Assembly (NCBI RefSeq): GCF_014174355.1
Contig: NZ_JABEQF010000005.1
Coordinates: 1-64,000, forward strand
Reading direction: 5' to 3'
DNA length: 64,000 nt
Source: Gluconacetobacter azotocaptans
GTDB taxonomy: Bacteria; Pseudomonadota; Alphaproteobacteria; Acetobacterales; Acetobacteraceae
The position numbers were made by a program, and so were the translations under genes. A model generated the notes under the pieces. The model ran no database searches. It worked only from the letters and a program-made list of their open reading frames with translations, and was not told the DNA's origin. This document shows, piece by piece, positions 8,642-16,329 of the stretch; the first letter of the stretch is position 1, and every line of letters starts with the position of its first letter.

Positions 8642-9559
8642 TTGAGTGGTTCCCTGCCTCACACCGACATCCGTGCCGAAGGGTGGATCGGCCGGCTGCC
8701 GCCGGCGCTCCGTCCCTACGCGCTGCTGGCACGGCTGGACCGGCCGATCGGCACCTGGCTTCTGTTCCTGCCCGGGGTGTGGGGCATCCTGCTGGCGAAC
8801 GGCATCGACCCGCGCGGGCGCATCCGGCTGATCGTGCTGTTCGGCGTCGGCAGCCTGGTGATGCGGGCGGCGGGATGCGTGGTGAACGACATGTGGGACC
8901 GTGACATCGACCGGCGCGTAGCCCGGACGGCGGGGCGGCCGCTGGCCTCGGGCGCGCTGCGGATGCGCCAGGCCGCGGTCTTCCTGCTGATCCTGCTGAC
9001 GATCGGGCTGGCGATCCTGCTGTGCCTTAATCCGCTGTCGCGCCTGCTGGGCGCGTCGTCGCTGCTGCTGGTCGCGCTGTATCCGCTGGCCAAGCGGGTG
9101 ACGTGGTGGCCGCAACTGGTCATGGGGTTCACCTTCGGCTTCGGCGCGCCGCTGGGCTACGCCGCCGCCGCCGGCCGGATCGACGCCGCCTGGGTGGCGC
9201 TCTATGCCGCCACCATCCTGTGGCAGCTCGGCTTCGATACGATCTACGGCTTCCAGGACATGGAGGACGACGCACGGATCGGGGTCAAATCGACATCCCG
9301 CCTCTGGGCCGGGCAGGCGCACGGCTTCGTCGGCGCGTGCTACGCCCTGTCGCTGGCCGCGTTGCTGGCGGCGGGAGGTCTGGGGGGAATGGGGCCTGGA
9401 TTCTGGCCGGCGATGCTGCTGCCGGCGGCGGCAATGGCCTGGCAGGTCGCACGGCTGGACATCGCCGATCCCCGGGGGTGCCTGGGCCTGTTCCGCTTCA
9501 ACCGCGAGACCGGGCTGGCCGTCGCGCTGGCGCTGCTGGCCGGGCTGTTCGGCCGATGA
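8642..9559 (+). CDS. ubiA: 4-hydroxybenzoate polyprenyltransferase UbiA
   Basis: This inner-membrane enzyme prenylates 4-hydroxybenzoate in ubiquinone synthesis. The 305-residue protein has about eight hydrophobic helices and the two aspartate-rich motifs NDMWDRDIDRRV and DTIYGFQDMEDDARIG, preceded by ARLDRPIGTWLLFLPGVWG. The start is a TTG at 8642, with GGAG 9 nt upstream and no in-frame ATG before the first conserved segment. The stop overlaps the next gene's start (ATGA), so the methyltransferase is translationally coupled. Divergent from rsmE. Confidence 0.94.
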   Translation: MSGSLPHTDIRAEGWIGRLPPALRPYALLARLDRPIGTWLLFLPGVWGILLANGIDPRGRIRLIVLFGVGSLVMRAAGCVVNDMWDRDIDRRVARTAGRPLASGALRMRQAAVFLLILLTIGLAILLCLNPLSRLLGASSLLLVALYPLAKRVTWWPQLVMGFTFGFGAPLGYAAAAGRIDAAWVALYAATILWQLGFDTIYGFQDMEDDARIGVKSTSRLWAGQAHGFVGACYALSLAALLAAGGLGGMGPGFWPAMLLPAAAMAWQVARLDIADPRGCLGLFRFNRETGLAVALALLAGLFGR

Positions 9560-10218
9560 GCCCACACACGCCGGCGGAGGCGCGGGCCTTCGTCACCGCG
9601 CATACGGCCCTGGCCCATGTCCCGCTGGTGCCGGAAATCGCGCTGCACCTGGCCACCGAGATCACACCGGTCTGGCAGGCAAGCGAGAACTGGCTGGCAC
9701 AGAACGGCATCGAACCGCCCTTCTGGGCCTTCGCCTGGCCGGGCGGGCAGTTGCTGGCCCGCCACATCCTGGACAATCCGGAACGGGTCGCGGGGCGGCG
9801 GGTCCTCGATTTCGCGGCGGGGTGCGGCATCGCGGCCATCGCCTGCGCACAGGCCGGCGCGGCATCGGTCGAGGCGGCGGAAATCGATCCACTGGCCGTG
9901 ACGGCCATCGCGCTGAACGCCGACGTCAATGGCGTGGACATCACCGCCACAGGGGCCGACCTGGTGGGTACGGCCCCCTGCTGGGATCTGATCCTGTGCG
10001 GGGATGTCTGTTACGAAAGCCCGATGACGCAGCACATCCTGCCCTGGCTGCGGTGCTGTGCCCGCACGGCGGAGGTCTGGATCGCCGACCCCGGCCGCGC
10101 CTACCTGCCGCGCGACGGGCTGGCCCCCCTCGTCATCCGGGACATCCCCACCACCATGGAACTGGAGGACCGGGTGGTGCGCCGGACGACGCTCTATCGC
10201 GTCCGGCCCGCGCCGTAA
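9556..10218 (+). CDS. Class I SAM-dependent methyltransferase (ETFB-lysine / nicotinamide N-methylase-like group)
   Basis: The protein has 220 residues. The Rossmann SAM site is RRVLDFAAGCGIAAIACAQAG (about residues 79-99), with an acidic loop VEAAEIDPLAVTAIALNADV and motif DLILCGDVCYESPM. The FWAFAWPGGQLLARHILDNP segment is typical of the METTL20/PrmA-related family, some of whose bacterial members methylate lysines in the electron-transfer flavoprotein beta subunit. The substrate here is not shown by the sequence. The ATG overlaps the ubiA stop by 4 nt, so the two are co-expressed, which hints at a respiratory-chain connection. Confidence 0.85.
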   Translation: MSPHTPAEARAFVTAHTALAHVPLVPEIALHLATEITPVWQASENWLAQNGIEPPFWAFAWPGGQLLARHILDNPERVAGRRVLDFAAGCGIAAIACAQAGAASVEAAEIDPLAVTAIALNADVNGVDITATGADLVGTAPCWDLILCGDVCYESPMTQHILPWLRCCARTAEVWIADPGRAYLPRDGLAPLVIRDIPTTMELEDRVVRRTTLYRVRPAP

Positions 10219-10222
10219 CGGG

Positions 10223-10747
10223 TCAGATCCGCCCGTAAGCGTAGCTGTCGCGGGGCCGGACACTCAGCCGATAGGCCATCGCCGCACGTTCCGAAGCCTC
10301 CAGGCTCTCGCCGCCTATATCGGGCACCAGCGTGCGGTCGGGCAGCATGTCGTAGGTCGCGTACTGCGTGGCGGGCATGCCCAGAAGATGGATGCGGTTC
10401 AACGTCCGGCGGTTGACGGTCACGGTGCTGAGCACCCAGCGATTGTCGACATACCCGCCGGGCGCCCCCTGAAGCTGCGCCATCGGATTCATCTGCATCG
10501 CCCGCAGATGGTATATGCCCCCACGCGCGTCGGGCTTGCCGTCGAGGACGAGCTGCACATTGCGCTCGTACCCGGTGGCGCCGTCCGGCTGGTATCCCGA
10601 CCATTGCCCATACACCGGGCCGGTCGGCCCGACGCAGCCCGAAAGCCCCGCCGCCAGAACGCAGGCCCCCAGCACCCCACCGGCCCGACCCATCGTAGCC
10701 CGCTTTGTCTTCCGTTCCTTGACGGACAGTACGGCATCGTTTCGCAT
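10223..10747 (-). CDS. Uncharacterised lipoprotein
   Basis: This 174-residue protein is unfamiliar to me. Its basic N-terminus (KERKTKR) and hydrophobic stretch end in the lipobox LSGC (Cys38), so it should be anchored in the outer or inner membrane. The rest is soluble, with GQWSGYQPDGATGYERNVQL, NRRTLNRIHLLGMPATQYAT and SVRPRDSYAYGRI. The ATG at 10747 is preferred because GAGGG lies 7 nt upstream; an ATG at 10693 would give a shorter, more conventional n-region. Its 3' end converges with the methyltransferase gene. The pattern suggests a lineage-specific acetobacterial lipoprotein. Confidence 0.68.
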   Translation of the reverse strand: MRNDAVLSVKERKTKRATMGRAGGVLGACVLAAGLSGCVGPTGPVYGQWSGYQPDGATGYERNVQLVLDGKPDARGGIYHLRAMQMNPMAQLQGAPGGYVDNRWVLSTVTVNRRTLNRIHLLGMPATQYATYDMLPDRTLVPDIGGESLEASERAAMAYRLSVRPRDSYAYGRI

Positions 10748-11049
10748 GATCACGCCCTCGGCGATTGCATGGGACACCCGGCCATCCACAACGACATCCT
10801 GTCGCCTGACCAGTCAGGGCAGGATCGCCGGGCGGCGCATCGCCCCCGTGCTGGATCCGTCCCGCCGGATCGGCCCCTTCACCAGGACAAGATAGCCCAC
10901 CATCAGGTTTTCGTTACTAAAACCTGCGTAACGCACCTGCCCGGCGGCCGGAGACGGCCGCTCGGCGGCCTGCCGGACCTGGCTCGGAAAACGGCCCAGC
11001 CGAGACCCGCAGCATATGATCTGCGTCAAATCGGATTATTATATTTCGC
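10748..11049. other. 302-bp intergenic region with a perfect inverted repeat
   Basis: No convincing gene is seen. An 8-bp perfect inverted repeat CAGGTTTT / AAAACCTG separated by 7 nt lies at 10904-10926 and could be an operator or a hairpin. An AT-rich patch (about 11028-11045) lies next to the stop of the downstream MFS gene. A 71-codon open frame on the minus strand (10814-11029) lacks a Shine-Dalgarno and any family features and is not called. Confidence 0.35.
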
Positions 11050-12429
11050 TCACGATACGGGGACGCGCGGCTTCAGCAACCGGCCGGCGCTGAGCAGCGC
11101 GGACAGATAGGCGAAGGCGGCCGCCAGTTCCAGGCAGCGCAGCGTGGGGTCATGGACCACGAAACCGAAGGTCAGCGCGACGAACATCGCCCCCATGGTC
11201 TGGCCGGACAGCCGCGCCACCGACACCATGCCGCTGGCGCTGCCCGATCGGCCGCGCGGGGCGGACACCATCATCGCGCGGTTGTTGGGCGGCTGGAAGA
11301 TTCCGAACCCCATCCCGGCGATGCCGATCCGCCAGGCAATGTCCAGGTTGCTGGCGTCCGGCGTCAGAAAGCACAGCAGGACGAACCCCGTCCCGGTCAC
11401 GCACAGCCCGATCGACGACAGCACCCCCGCCGGAATCCGGTCCGCCACCCTGCCCACGAAGGGCGCGATCAGTACGATCCCGACCGGCCAGGGCGTGATC
11501 AGCAGCCCGGTCGCGACCGCCGAGCGATGCAGCACCGCCTCAAGCGTGAAGGGCATCGAGATAATGAAGAAGTTGGAAGCGATGAACGCCCCGAACCCCA
11601 CCCCGAACGCGACCAGGAAGTCCGGCACCGCCAGCAGGTCGATCGGCAGCATCGGGTCGGGCCGTCCGGCCTGGCGGCGGGCCAGTTGCACGAAGGCCCC
11701 GGCCCCGGCCAGCAGCAGCCAGACCGCCAGCGCCGGCCCGGTCCGGTGGACAAGGCTGTCCAGCCCGATGATCACCCCCCCGAAGGCCACGACATTCAGC
11801 ACCGCGCTGGTCAGGTCGAACGCGCGTTCGCTGCGCGGCGTATGCGGAAGGTAGAACAGCGCGGCCAGCATCGCCGCCCCGCCCAGCGGCAGGTTGATCA
11901 GGAAGATCCACGGCCAGGTCGCGACCGACAGCACGGCCGAGGCGATGGTCGGCCCCAGCGCCACGCCGGTGGCGACGACGACCCCGTTCAGCGAGATCCC
12001 CTTGCCGATCTCGGCATGCGGATAGATGAAGCGGAGCAGCGCGATATTGACGCTCATGATGCAGGCGCCGCCCATGCCCTGCAATGCGCGCGCCAGCGCC
12101 AGTTCCAGCAGCGTGTGCGAGACCGCGCACAGCACTGACGCCACGACGAAGGTCGCCAGCCCGATGCGGCACATCCGCGCGAACCCCACCCGCGCCCCCA
12201 GCGACGCCAGCGGCAACAGGGTGGAGACACTGGCCAGCTGATAGGCGTTGATGACCCAGATGGACGCCGACGGGGTCGCATGGATGTCGCGCGCGATCGT
12301 CGGCAGTGCGACGTTGGCGATGGCGTAATCCAGCACCGACAGCAGGACGGACAGGGCCACGGCGAACATCGCCATCGCCCGCGCCCCGCCATGCAGCCCT
12401 TCGCCCTCGACCAGAACCCGCGCCGCCAT
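11050..12429 (-). CDS. MFS transporter, DHA2-like (drug:H+ antiporter) family
   Basis: This 459-residue membrane protein has about 14 predicted helices. Diagnostic segments are LSVLDYAIANVALPTIARDI (motif D of DHA2), WVINAYQLA, LARALQGMGGA (motif B-like), GVALGPTIASAVL (motif C) and WPWIFLINLPLG. The start ATG at 12429 lies 5 bp after the stop of the dienelactone hydrolase gene, so it is the third gene of an operon with a sugar porter and a hydrolase. The cargo cannot be read from sequence; the setting suggests export of a metabolite or a lactone-related product. Confidence 0.9.
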   Translation of the reverse strand: MAARVLVEGEGLHGGARAMAMFAVALSVLLSVLDYAIANVALPTIARDIHATPSASIWVINAYQLASVSTLLPLASLGARVGFARMCRIGLATFVVASVLCAVSHTLLELALARALQGMGGACIMSVNIALLRFIYPHAEIGKGISLNGVVVATGVALGPTIASAVLSVATWPWIFLINLPLGGAAMLAALFYLPHTPRSERAFDLTSAVLNVVAFGGVIIGLDSLVHRTGPALAVWLLLAGAGAFVQLARRQAGRPDPMLPIDLLAVPDFLVAFGVGFGAFIASNFFIISMPFTLEAVLHRSAVATGLLITPWPVGIVLIAPFVGRVADRIPAGVLSSIGLCVTGTGFVLLCFLTPDASNLDIAWRIGIAGMGFGIFQPPNNRAMMVSAPRGRSGSASGMVSVARLSGQTMGAMFVALTFGFVVHDPTLRCLELAAAFAYLSALLSAGRLLKPRVPVS

Positions 12430-12434
12430 GCCGC

Positions 12435-13181
12435 TCAGCCCGCCTGCAGGGTGCGGCCGAACAGGGAGGTCGTCCAGCCCATCGCCTGCAGGAACAGCGC
12501 CGGGTCGTAGCGCGGCCCCTCGTCGCGCAGGAAGGCGTGCTGGGCGTTGACCTCGTGCCATTCGTAGCGGACGCCGGCCTGTTCCAGCGCGGCGCGGATC
12601 GCCTGGCGGCCGGCGAAGGGAACATGCGGGTCCTGCCGGCCCCAGACCATCATCACCTCGCCGGGTATATCGCCCATGCGATCCAGGGAATCGTCGTGGC
12701 GTCCCTGCCCCAGCGTAGCCGAATGGATGTCGGTGGCATAGAAGCACGCCGCCGCCGACACCGCCGGGTTCATCGCGGCGCGGAAGGCCAGATGCCCGCC
12801 CAGGCACACCCCCATCGTCGCGATCCGCCCGGTGCAGGCCGGATGGGACGCCAGCCACGCCACCGCCGCGCGTGCGTCGTCGTCATAGGCGGCGACCGGC
12901 TTGGCATATTTCAGTTCATTCCCCCGGTCGGTTCCGGCCTGATCGTAGGCCAGGACGGTGCCCGCGGGTTCGTATTCATGGTATACCTCGGGCACCGCGA
13001 CCACATGACCCATCCCGGCCACCATCGCGGCCAGGCGGCGGATCGGCGCGGTGACCTGATAGATCTCGGAAAACAGGACCACGCCGGCAAAGCGCCCCTC
13101 CGCCGCCGGGCGCAGCAGGTGCATCCGCATCGGTCCGCCCGGCGTGGGGATGTCGGCGGTCTCGTCGCTGCGGATGATCAT
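12435..13181 (-). CDS. Dienelactone hydrolase family protein
   Basis: This 248-residue alpha/beta hydrolase carries the cysteine nucleophile elbow MGVCLGGH (Cys126) with probable triad partners Asp184 (GRQDPHVPF) and His215 (NAQHAFLRDE). This Cys-Asp-His arrangement defines the dienelactone hydrolase family, which opens lactone rings of chlorocatechol-derived and related esters. No signal peptide, so cytoplasmic. The start ATG at 13181 is preceded by AAGGAG. It lies between an SP-family sugar porter (29 bp upstream) and an MFS exporter (5 bp downstream). The gene pairing suggests handling of a sugar lactone or ester, not aromatic breakdown, but this is inference. Confidence 0.88.
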   Translation of the reverse strand: MIIRSDETADIPTPGGPMRMHLLRPAAEGRFAGVVLFSEIYQVTAPIRRLAAMVAGMGHVVAVPEVYHEYEPAGTVLAYDQAGTDRGNELKYAKPVAAYDDDARAAVAWLASHPACTGRIATMGVCLGGHLAFRAAMNPAVSAAACFYATDIHSATLGQGRHDDSLDRMGDIPGEVMMVWGRQDPHVPFAGRQAIRAALEQAGVRYEWHEVNAQHAFLRDEGPRYDPALFLQAMGWTTSLFGRTLQAG

Positions 13182-13210
13182 GGATTCAGTCTCCTTTTCC
13201 CGCGCCGGGA

Positions 13211-14623
13211 TCAGCGGCCCAGGTCGCGCAGCCGGCGCCCGGCCATCAGGCGGCTTTCGATCTCCTCCAGGGAGACACCGCGCGTCTCGGGAACGTAGGC
13301 AAGGGTAATCACGATGAACAGGCCGTTCATCGCGGCGAATACCCAGAACGTCCTGGCCTCGCCCAACGTTGCCAGGACCGACAGGAACACGTTGCTGATC
13401 AGCCAGTTGGCGGCCCAGTTGGTGAAGGTGGAACAGGCAATGCCGAAATCGCGGCCGCGCAGGGGCTGGATTTCCGAACACAGCGTCCACACCAGCGGCC
13501 CGGCGCCGATCGCGAAGCCCGCGACAAACAGCAGCAGCGCACCCACCATCCCCATCTCGTGGGACGTGGAGTCGCCCCCGACCGCGACCAGCCCGCCGGC
13601 CGCCAGCATGGCGAACGTCATGATCGCGCAACTGAGGATCAGCAGCGGACGGCGACCCCACCGGTCGATGAACACGATGGCGAAGCCCGTCGCCGCCATG
13701 TTGATCAGACCGATCAGCGCCGTCGCCCACGTCGCCGCCGACACCCCGAACTGCGCCGCCTGGAAAATCTTGGGCGCGTAATACATCAGCACGTTGATGC
13801 CCGTCAGCTGCTGCATGACCTGCAACACCACACCCAGCAGCACCGAGCGGCGGAAATTCGCATCCGTGCGGAACAGGGCGAAGCCATCGCCGCCCGGCTT
13901 GCGCAGTTCCTGGGCGATGTCGCGGATTTCAGCGTCCGCTTCGGCCGGGTCGGCGCGCAGGTAGCGCATCACCTGGCTGGCGCGACTTCGCTCGCCGCGC
14001 ATCATCAGCCATCGCGGGCTGTCGGGCAGGAACAGGCAGCCGGCGCAGAACAACGCGGCCGGAACCGCCATCAGGCCCAGCATCCAGCGCCAGTGCCCCC
14101 CGTAGGACAGCAGGCTGTCGGTCATGTAGGCCAGGAAAATACCCAGCGTGACCATCAGCTGGTAGAACGAGACCATCGCCCCGCGCACTGCCTCCAACGT
14201 CACTTCGGAAATATAGAGCGGGGCCGCGAAGGCCGCGATGCCTACCGCAAGCCCCAGCATGATGCGGCCTGCGATCAGCATGGTGATGGAATGCGCCAGC
14301 GCGCAGACCAGCGCCCCGGCCAGGAACAGCAGCGACGCCCCCAGCAGCGCCCGGCGCCGGCCGAAGCGGAACGAGATCCGCCCCGCGCCCACCGACCCCA
14401 GCGCGGCGGCGGCCATCATGGACGAGACGATCCATTCCTGCATGCGGGCCGAGGCATGGAATTCGTCGCCGATAAAGCCCAGCGCGCCCGCGATGACGCC
14501 CGTATCCAGCCCGAACATCAGCCCCGCCATGGCCGCGAGCAGTCCGACGACGACGGCCCGTGCCGCCCCCGGCGATCCGCCGATACCTGGCGCCGCCTGT
14601 GCCGATAGCTGGTCTGGTGACAT
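13211..14623 (-). CDS. MFS sugar porter (galactose/arabinose/xylose:H+ symporter type)
   Basis: This 470-residue, 12-helix transporter is of the SP family. Signatures: GLMFGLDTGVIAGALGFI in TM1, SFRFGRRRALL between TM2 and TM3, FLPDSPRWLMMRGE after TM6, QQLTGINVLMYYAPKIF in TM7, DRWGRRPLL and a C-terminal VPETRGVSLEEIE. This is the GalP/AraE/XylE/Glf group, so proton-coupled uptake or facilitated diffusion of a hexose or pentose is expected. The start at 14623 has GGAGG about 9 nt upstream; an upstream in-frame start at 14674 lacks support. It is first in a three-gene operon and divergent from the gluconate permease gene. Confidence 0.93.
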   Translation of the reverse strand: MSPDQLSAQAAPGIGGSPGAARAVVVGLLAAMAGLMFGLDTGVIAGALGFIGDEFHASARMQEWIVSSMMAAAALGSVGAGRISFRFGRRRALLGASLLFLAGALVCALAHSITMLIAGRIMLGLAVGIAAFAAPLYISEVTLEAVRGAMVSFYQLMVTLGIFLAYMTDSLLSYGGHWRWMLGLMAVPAALFCAGCLFLPDSPRWLMMRGERSRASQVMRYLRADPAEADAEIRDIAQELRKPGGDGFALFRTDANFRRSVLLGVVLQVMQQLTGINVLMYYAPKIFQAAQFGVSAATWATALIGLINMAATGFAIVFIDRWGRRPLLILSCAIMTFAMLAAGGLVAVGGDSTSHEMGMVGALLLFVAGFAIGAGPLVWTLCSEIQPLRGRDFGIACSTFTNWAANWLISNVFLSVLATLGEARTFWVFAAMNGLFIVITLAYVPETRGVSLEEIESRLMAGRRLRDLGR

Positions 14624-14862
14624 GTGACGGGTTCCTCCCCATGATTTCTTTTGTGGCACCGGAACCACGGACACCAGCGGTCCTTATGAAACGAAATTCC
14701 ACCGCCTGACCAGACGCATCCTGCCCCGCCGGGCGGGCCGAACGGAAAAAACAGGGCGGGTCGGAAACCATTCCGCATGGCGCGGATGTGACAATCAAGA
14801 CATTGACAACCGATTTTCCCGCCGCAGTGATACGCGTTCACATTTCTGCAGACTGTGGTTCC
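14624..14862. promoter_or_regulatory. Divergent promoter region between sugar porter operon and gntP-like gene
   Basis: This 239-bp gap holds both promoters. For the permease, TTGACA at 14803-14808 followed 18 nt later by GTGATA (14827-14832) is a plausible sigma70-type promoter about 30 nt from the ATG. The other direction has the GGAGG ribosome site next to the porter but no clear -10 box. No gene is evident. Confidence 0.4.
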
Positions 14863-16206
14863 ATGTCCTCACTCTTTGCCGTTTCTCTCGCGACGGCGTC
14901 CATCGTGGCCGTCGTGCTTCTGATCGGGCGCTACAAGCTCAATCCCTTCATCGTCCTGTTCACCGTGTCCCTGTTGCTGGCACTGGGCGCCGGCATGCCG
15001 CCCCAGAAGGCCGTCGCATCCTTCGAGGCCGGGGCCGGGCATGTGCTGGGCCACATCGCCACCGTGATCGCGCTGGGCACCATGCTGGGCAAGATGCTGG
15101 CCGAATCCGGCGGTGCGGACCAGATCGCGCTGACGATCACCCGCCTGGCGGGCAAGGGCCGGATCAGCTGGGCCATGATGGTCATCGGACTGCTGATCGG
15201 CCTGCCGGTGTTCTTCGAGGTCGGGTTCGTCCTGCTGATCCCGCTGGTCTTCACGCTGGCGCGCCGGACCTCAACGCCGATGCTGCTGCTGGCCCTGCCG
15301 ATGGGCGCCGCCCTGTCGGTCACCCACGCGATGATCCCGCCGCATCCCGCCACGCTGCTGGCGCTGTCGGCCTATCATGCCGATACCGGCCGGACGATCT
15401 TCTGGGGGGTCATCATCGGCACGCCCATCGCGGCCCTGGCCGGCCCGATCTATGCGAAATTCATCACCCCGCACGTGCATCTGGAAGGCACCGCCGGCCT
15501 GGCCGAACAATTTTCGAACAAGGACGTCCCCACCAGCATGCCGCCCTTCAGCACCACCGTGCTGACGATCCTGTCGCCGGTGATCCTGATGCTGATCGGT
15601 TCGGTGGCCGACCTGGTATCGAGCCCCGGCGGCACATTGAACACGACCCTGCATTTCATCGGAAACACCGATATCGCGCTGCTGCTGGCGACGATCATGT
15701 CCTTCTACGTGCTGGGCCTGGCGCGCGGCTTCTCGCGCGAGACGATCCTGCGCTACACCACCGAATGCCTGGGGCCGACAGCGCTGATCATGCTGCTGGT
15801 CGGCGCGGGCGGCGGGTTCGGCCGCGAACTGGTCGACAGCGGCGTGTCCAAGGCGATCACCGACCTGGCGCTGGGGGCGCATGTGCCGCTGCTGGTACTG
15901 GCCTGGCTGCTGGCGGTGGTGGTGCGCGTCGCCGCCGGATCGGCCACAGTGGCGATGAGCACGGCCTCGGGCATCGTCGGCCCCATCCTGCTGCAAAGCC
16001 ACGGCACATCGCCGGAACTGATGGTGCTGGTGACGGGCGCGGGTTCGGTCGCGCTGGGCCCGATGAACGATGCCGGCTTCTGGCAGATCAAGGAATATCT
16101 GGGCCTTACCGTGGGGCAGACCATCAAGACCTGGTCGGTGATCGAAACCCTGATCGCGGTGCTGGGTCTGGCATTCTGCCTGCTGCTCTCGATCTTCATC
16201 CATTGA
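14863..16206 (+). CDS. Gluconate:H+ symporter, GntP family
   Basis: This 447-residue integral membrane protein has about 12-14 hydrophobic segments and GntP/GntT family motifs: SFEAGAGHVLGHIATVIALG, GTMLGKMLAESGGADQIA, FFEVGFVLLIPLVF, MIPPHPATLLALSA, LGPTALIMLLVGAGGGF and a C-terminal GPMNDAGFWQIKEYLG. Family members import gluconate or related sugar acids. The start is the ATG at 14863; an in-frame upstream codon at 14788 would add 25 hydrophilic residues that overlap the promoter. Gluconate is a product of the periplasmic glucose dehydrogenase encoded at 34.7 kb, so the two fit the same physiology. Confidence 0.93.
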   Translation: MSSLFAVSLATASIVAVVLLIGRYKLNPFIVLFTVSLLLALGAGMPPQKAVASFEAGAGHVLGHIATVIALGTMLGKMLAESGGADQIALTITRLAGKGRISWAMMVIGLLIGLPVFFEVGFVLLIPLVFTLARRTSTPMLLLALPMGAALSVTHAMIPPHPATLLALSAYHADTGRTIFWGVIIGTPIAALAGPIYAKFITPHVHLEGTAGLAEQFSNKDVPTSMPPFSTTVLTILSPVILMLIGSVADLVSSPGGTLNTTLHFIGNTDIALLLATIMSFYVLGLARGFSRETILRYTTECLGPTALIMLLVGAGGGFGRELVDSGVSKAITDLALGAHVPLLVLAWLLAVVVRVAAGSATVAMSTASGIVGPILLQSHGTSPELMVLVTGAGSVALGPMNDAGFWQIKEYLGLTVGQTIKTWSVIETLIAVLGLAFCLLLSIFIH

Positions 16207-16262
16207 CGCGCGCCGTGTCCGGGCGTGGCGGCCCGGACACGGAGACATGGACAAAAACGACC

Positions 16263-16309
16263 GGGTTTCCAAAGGGCGCTGCCCTTTGGCAGGTTGCGGG
16301 GCAGCGCCC
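16263..16309. repeat. Twin-hairpin intergenic repeat between gntP-like gene and der
   Basis: GGGTTTCCAAAGGGC-GCT-GCCCTTTGG (hairpin 16269-16289), followed by GGGC-AGC-GCCC (16299-16309). This is the same unit as at 4878-4920 in opposite orientation, including the flanking CGGGTTT. It lies between convergent genes and probably serves both as a bidirectional terminator. Confidence 0.68.
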
Positions 16310-16329
16310 TGAAGCGGGCCGCCCCAGAG

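Noticed and set aside
10814-11029. 71-codon open frame in the 10.9 kb gap
   Set aside because: No ribosome site, no recognisable domain, odd composition and an inverted repeat within it; likely chance in GC-rich DNA.
13182-13730. Upstream extension of the dienelactone hydrolase frame
   Set aside because: It overlaps the sugar porter in another frame with no family similarity; the start at 13181 has a clear ribosome site.
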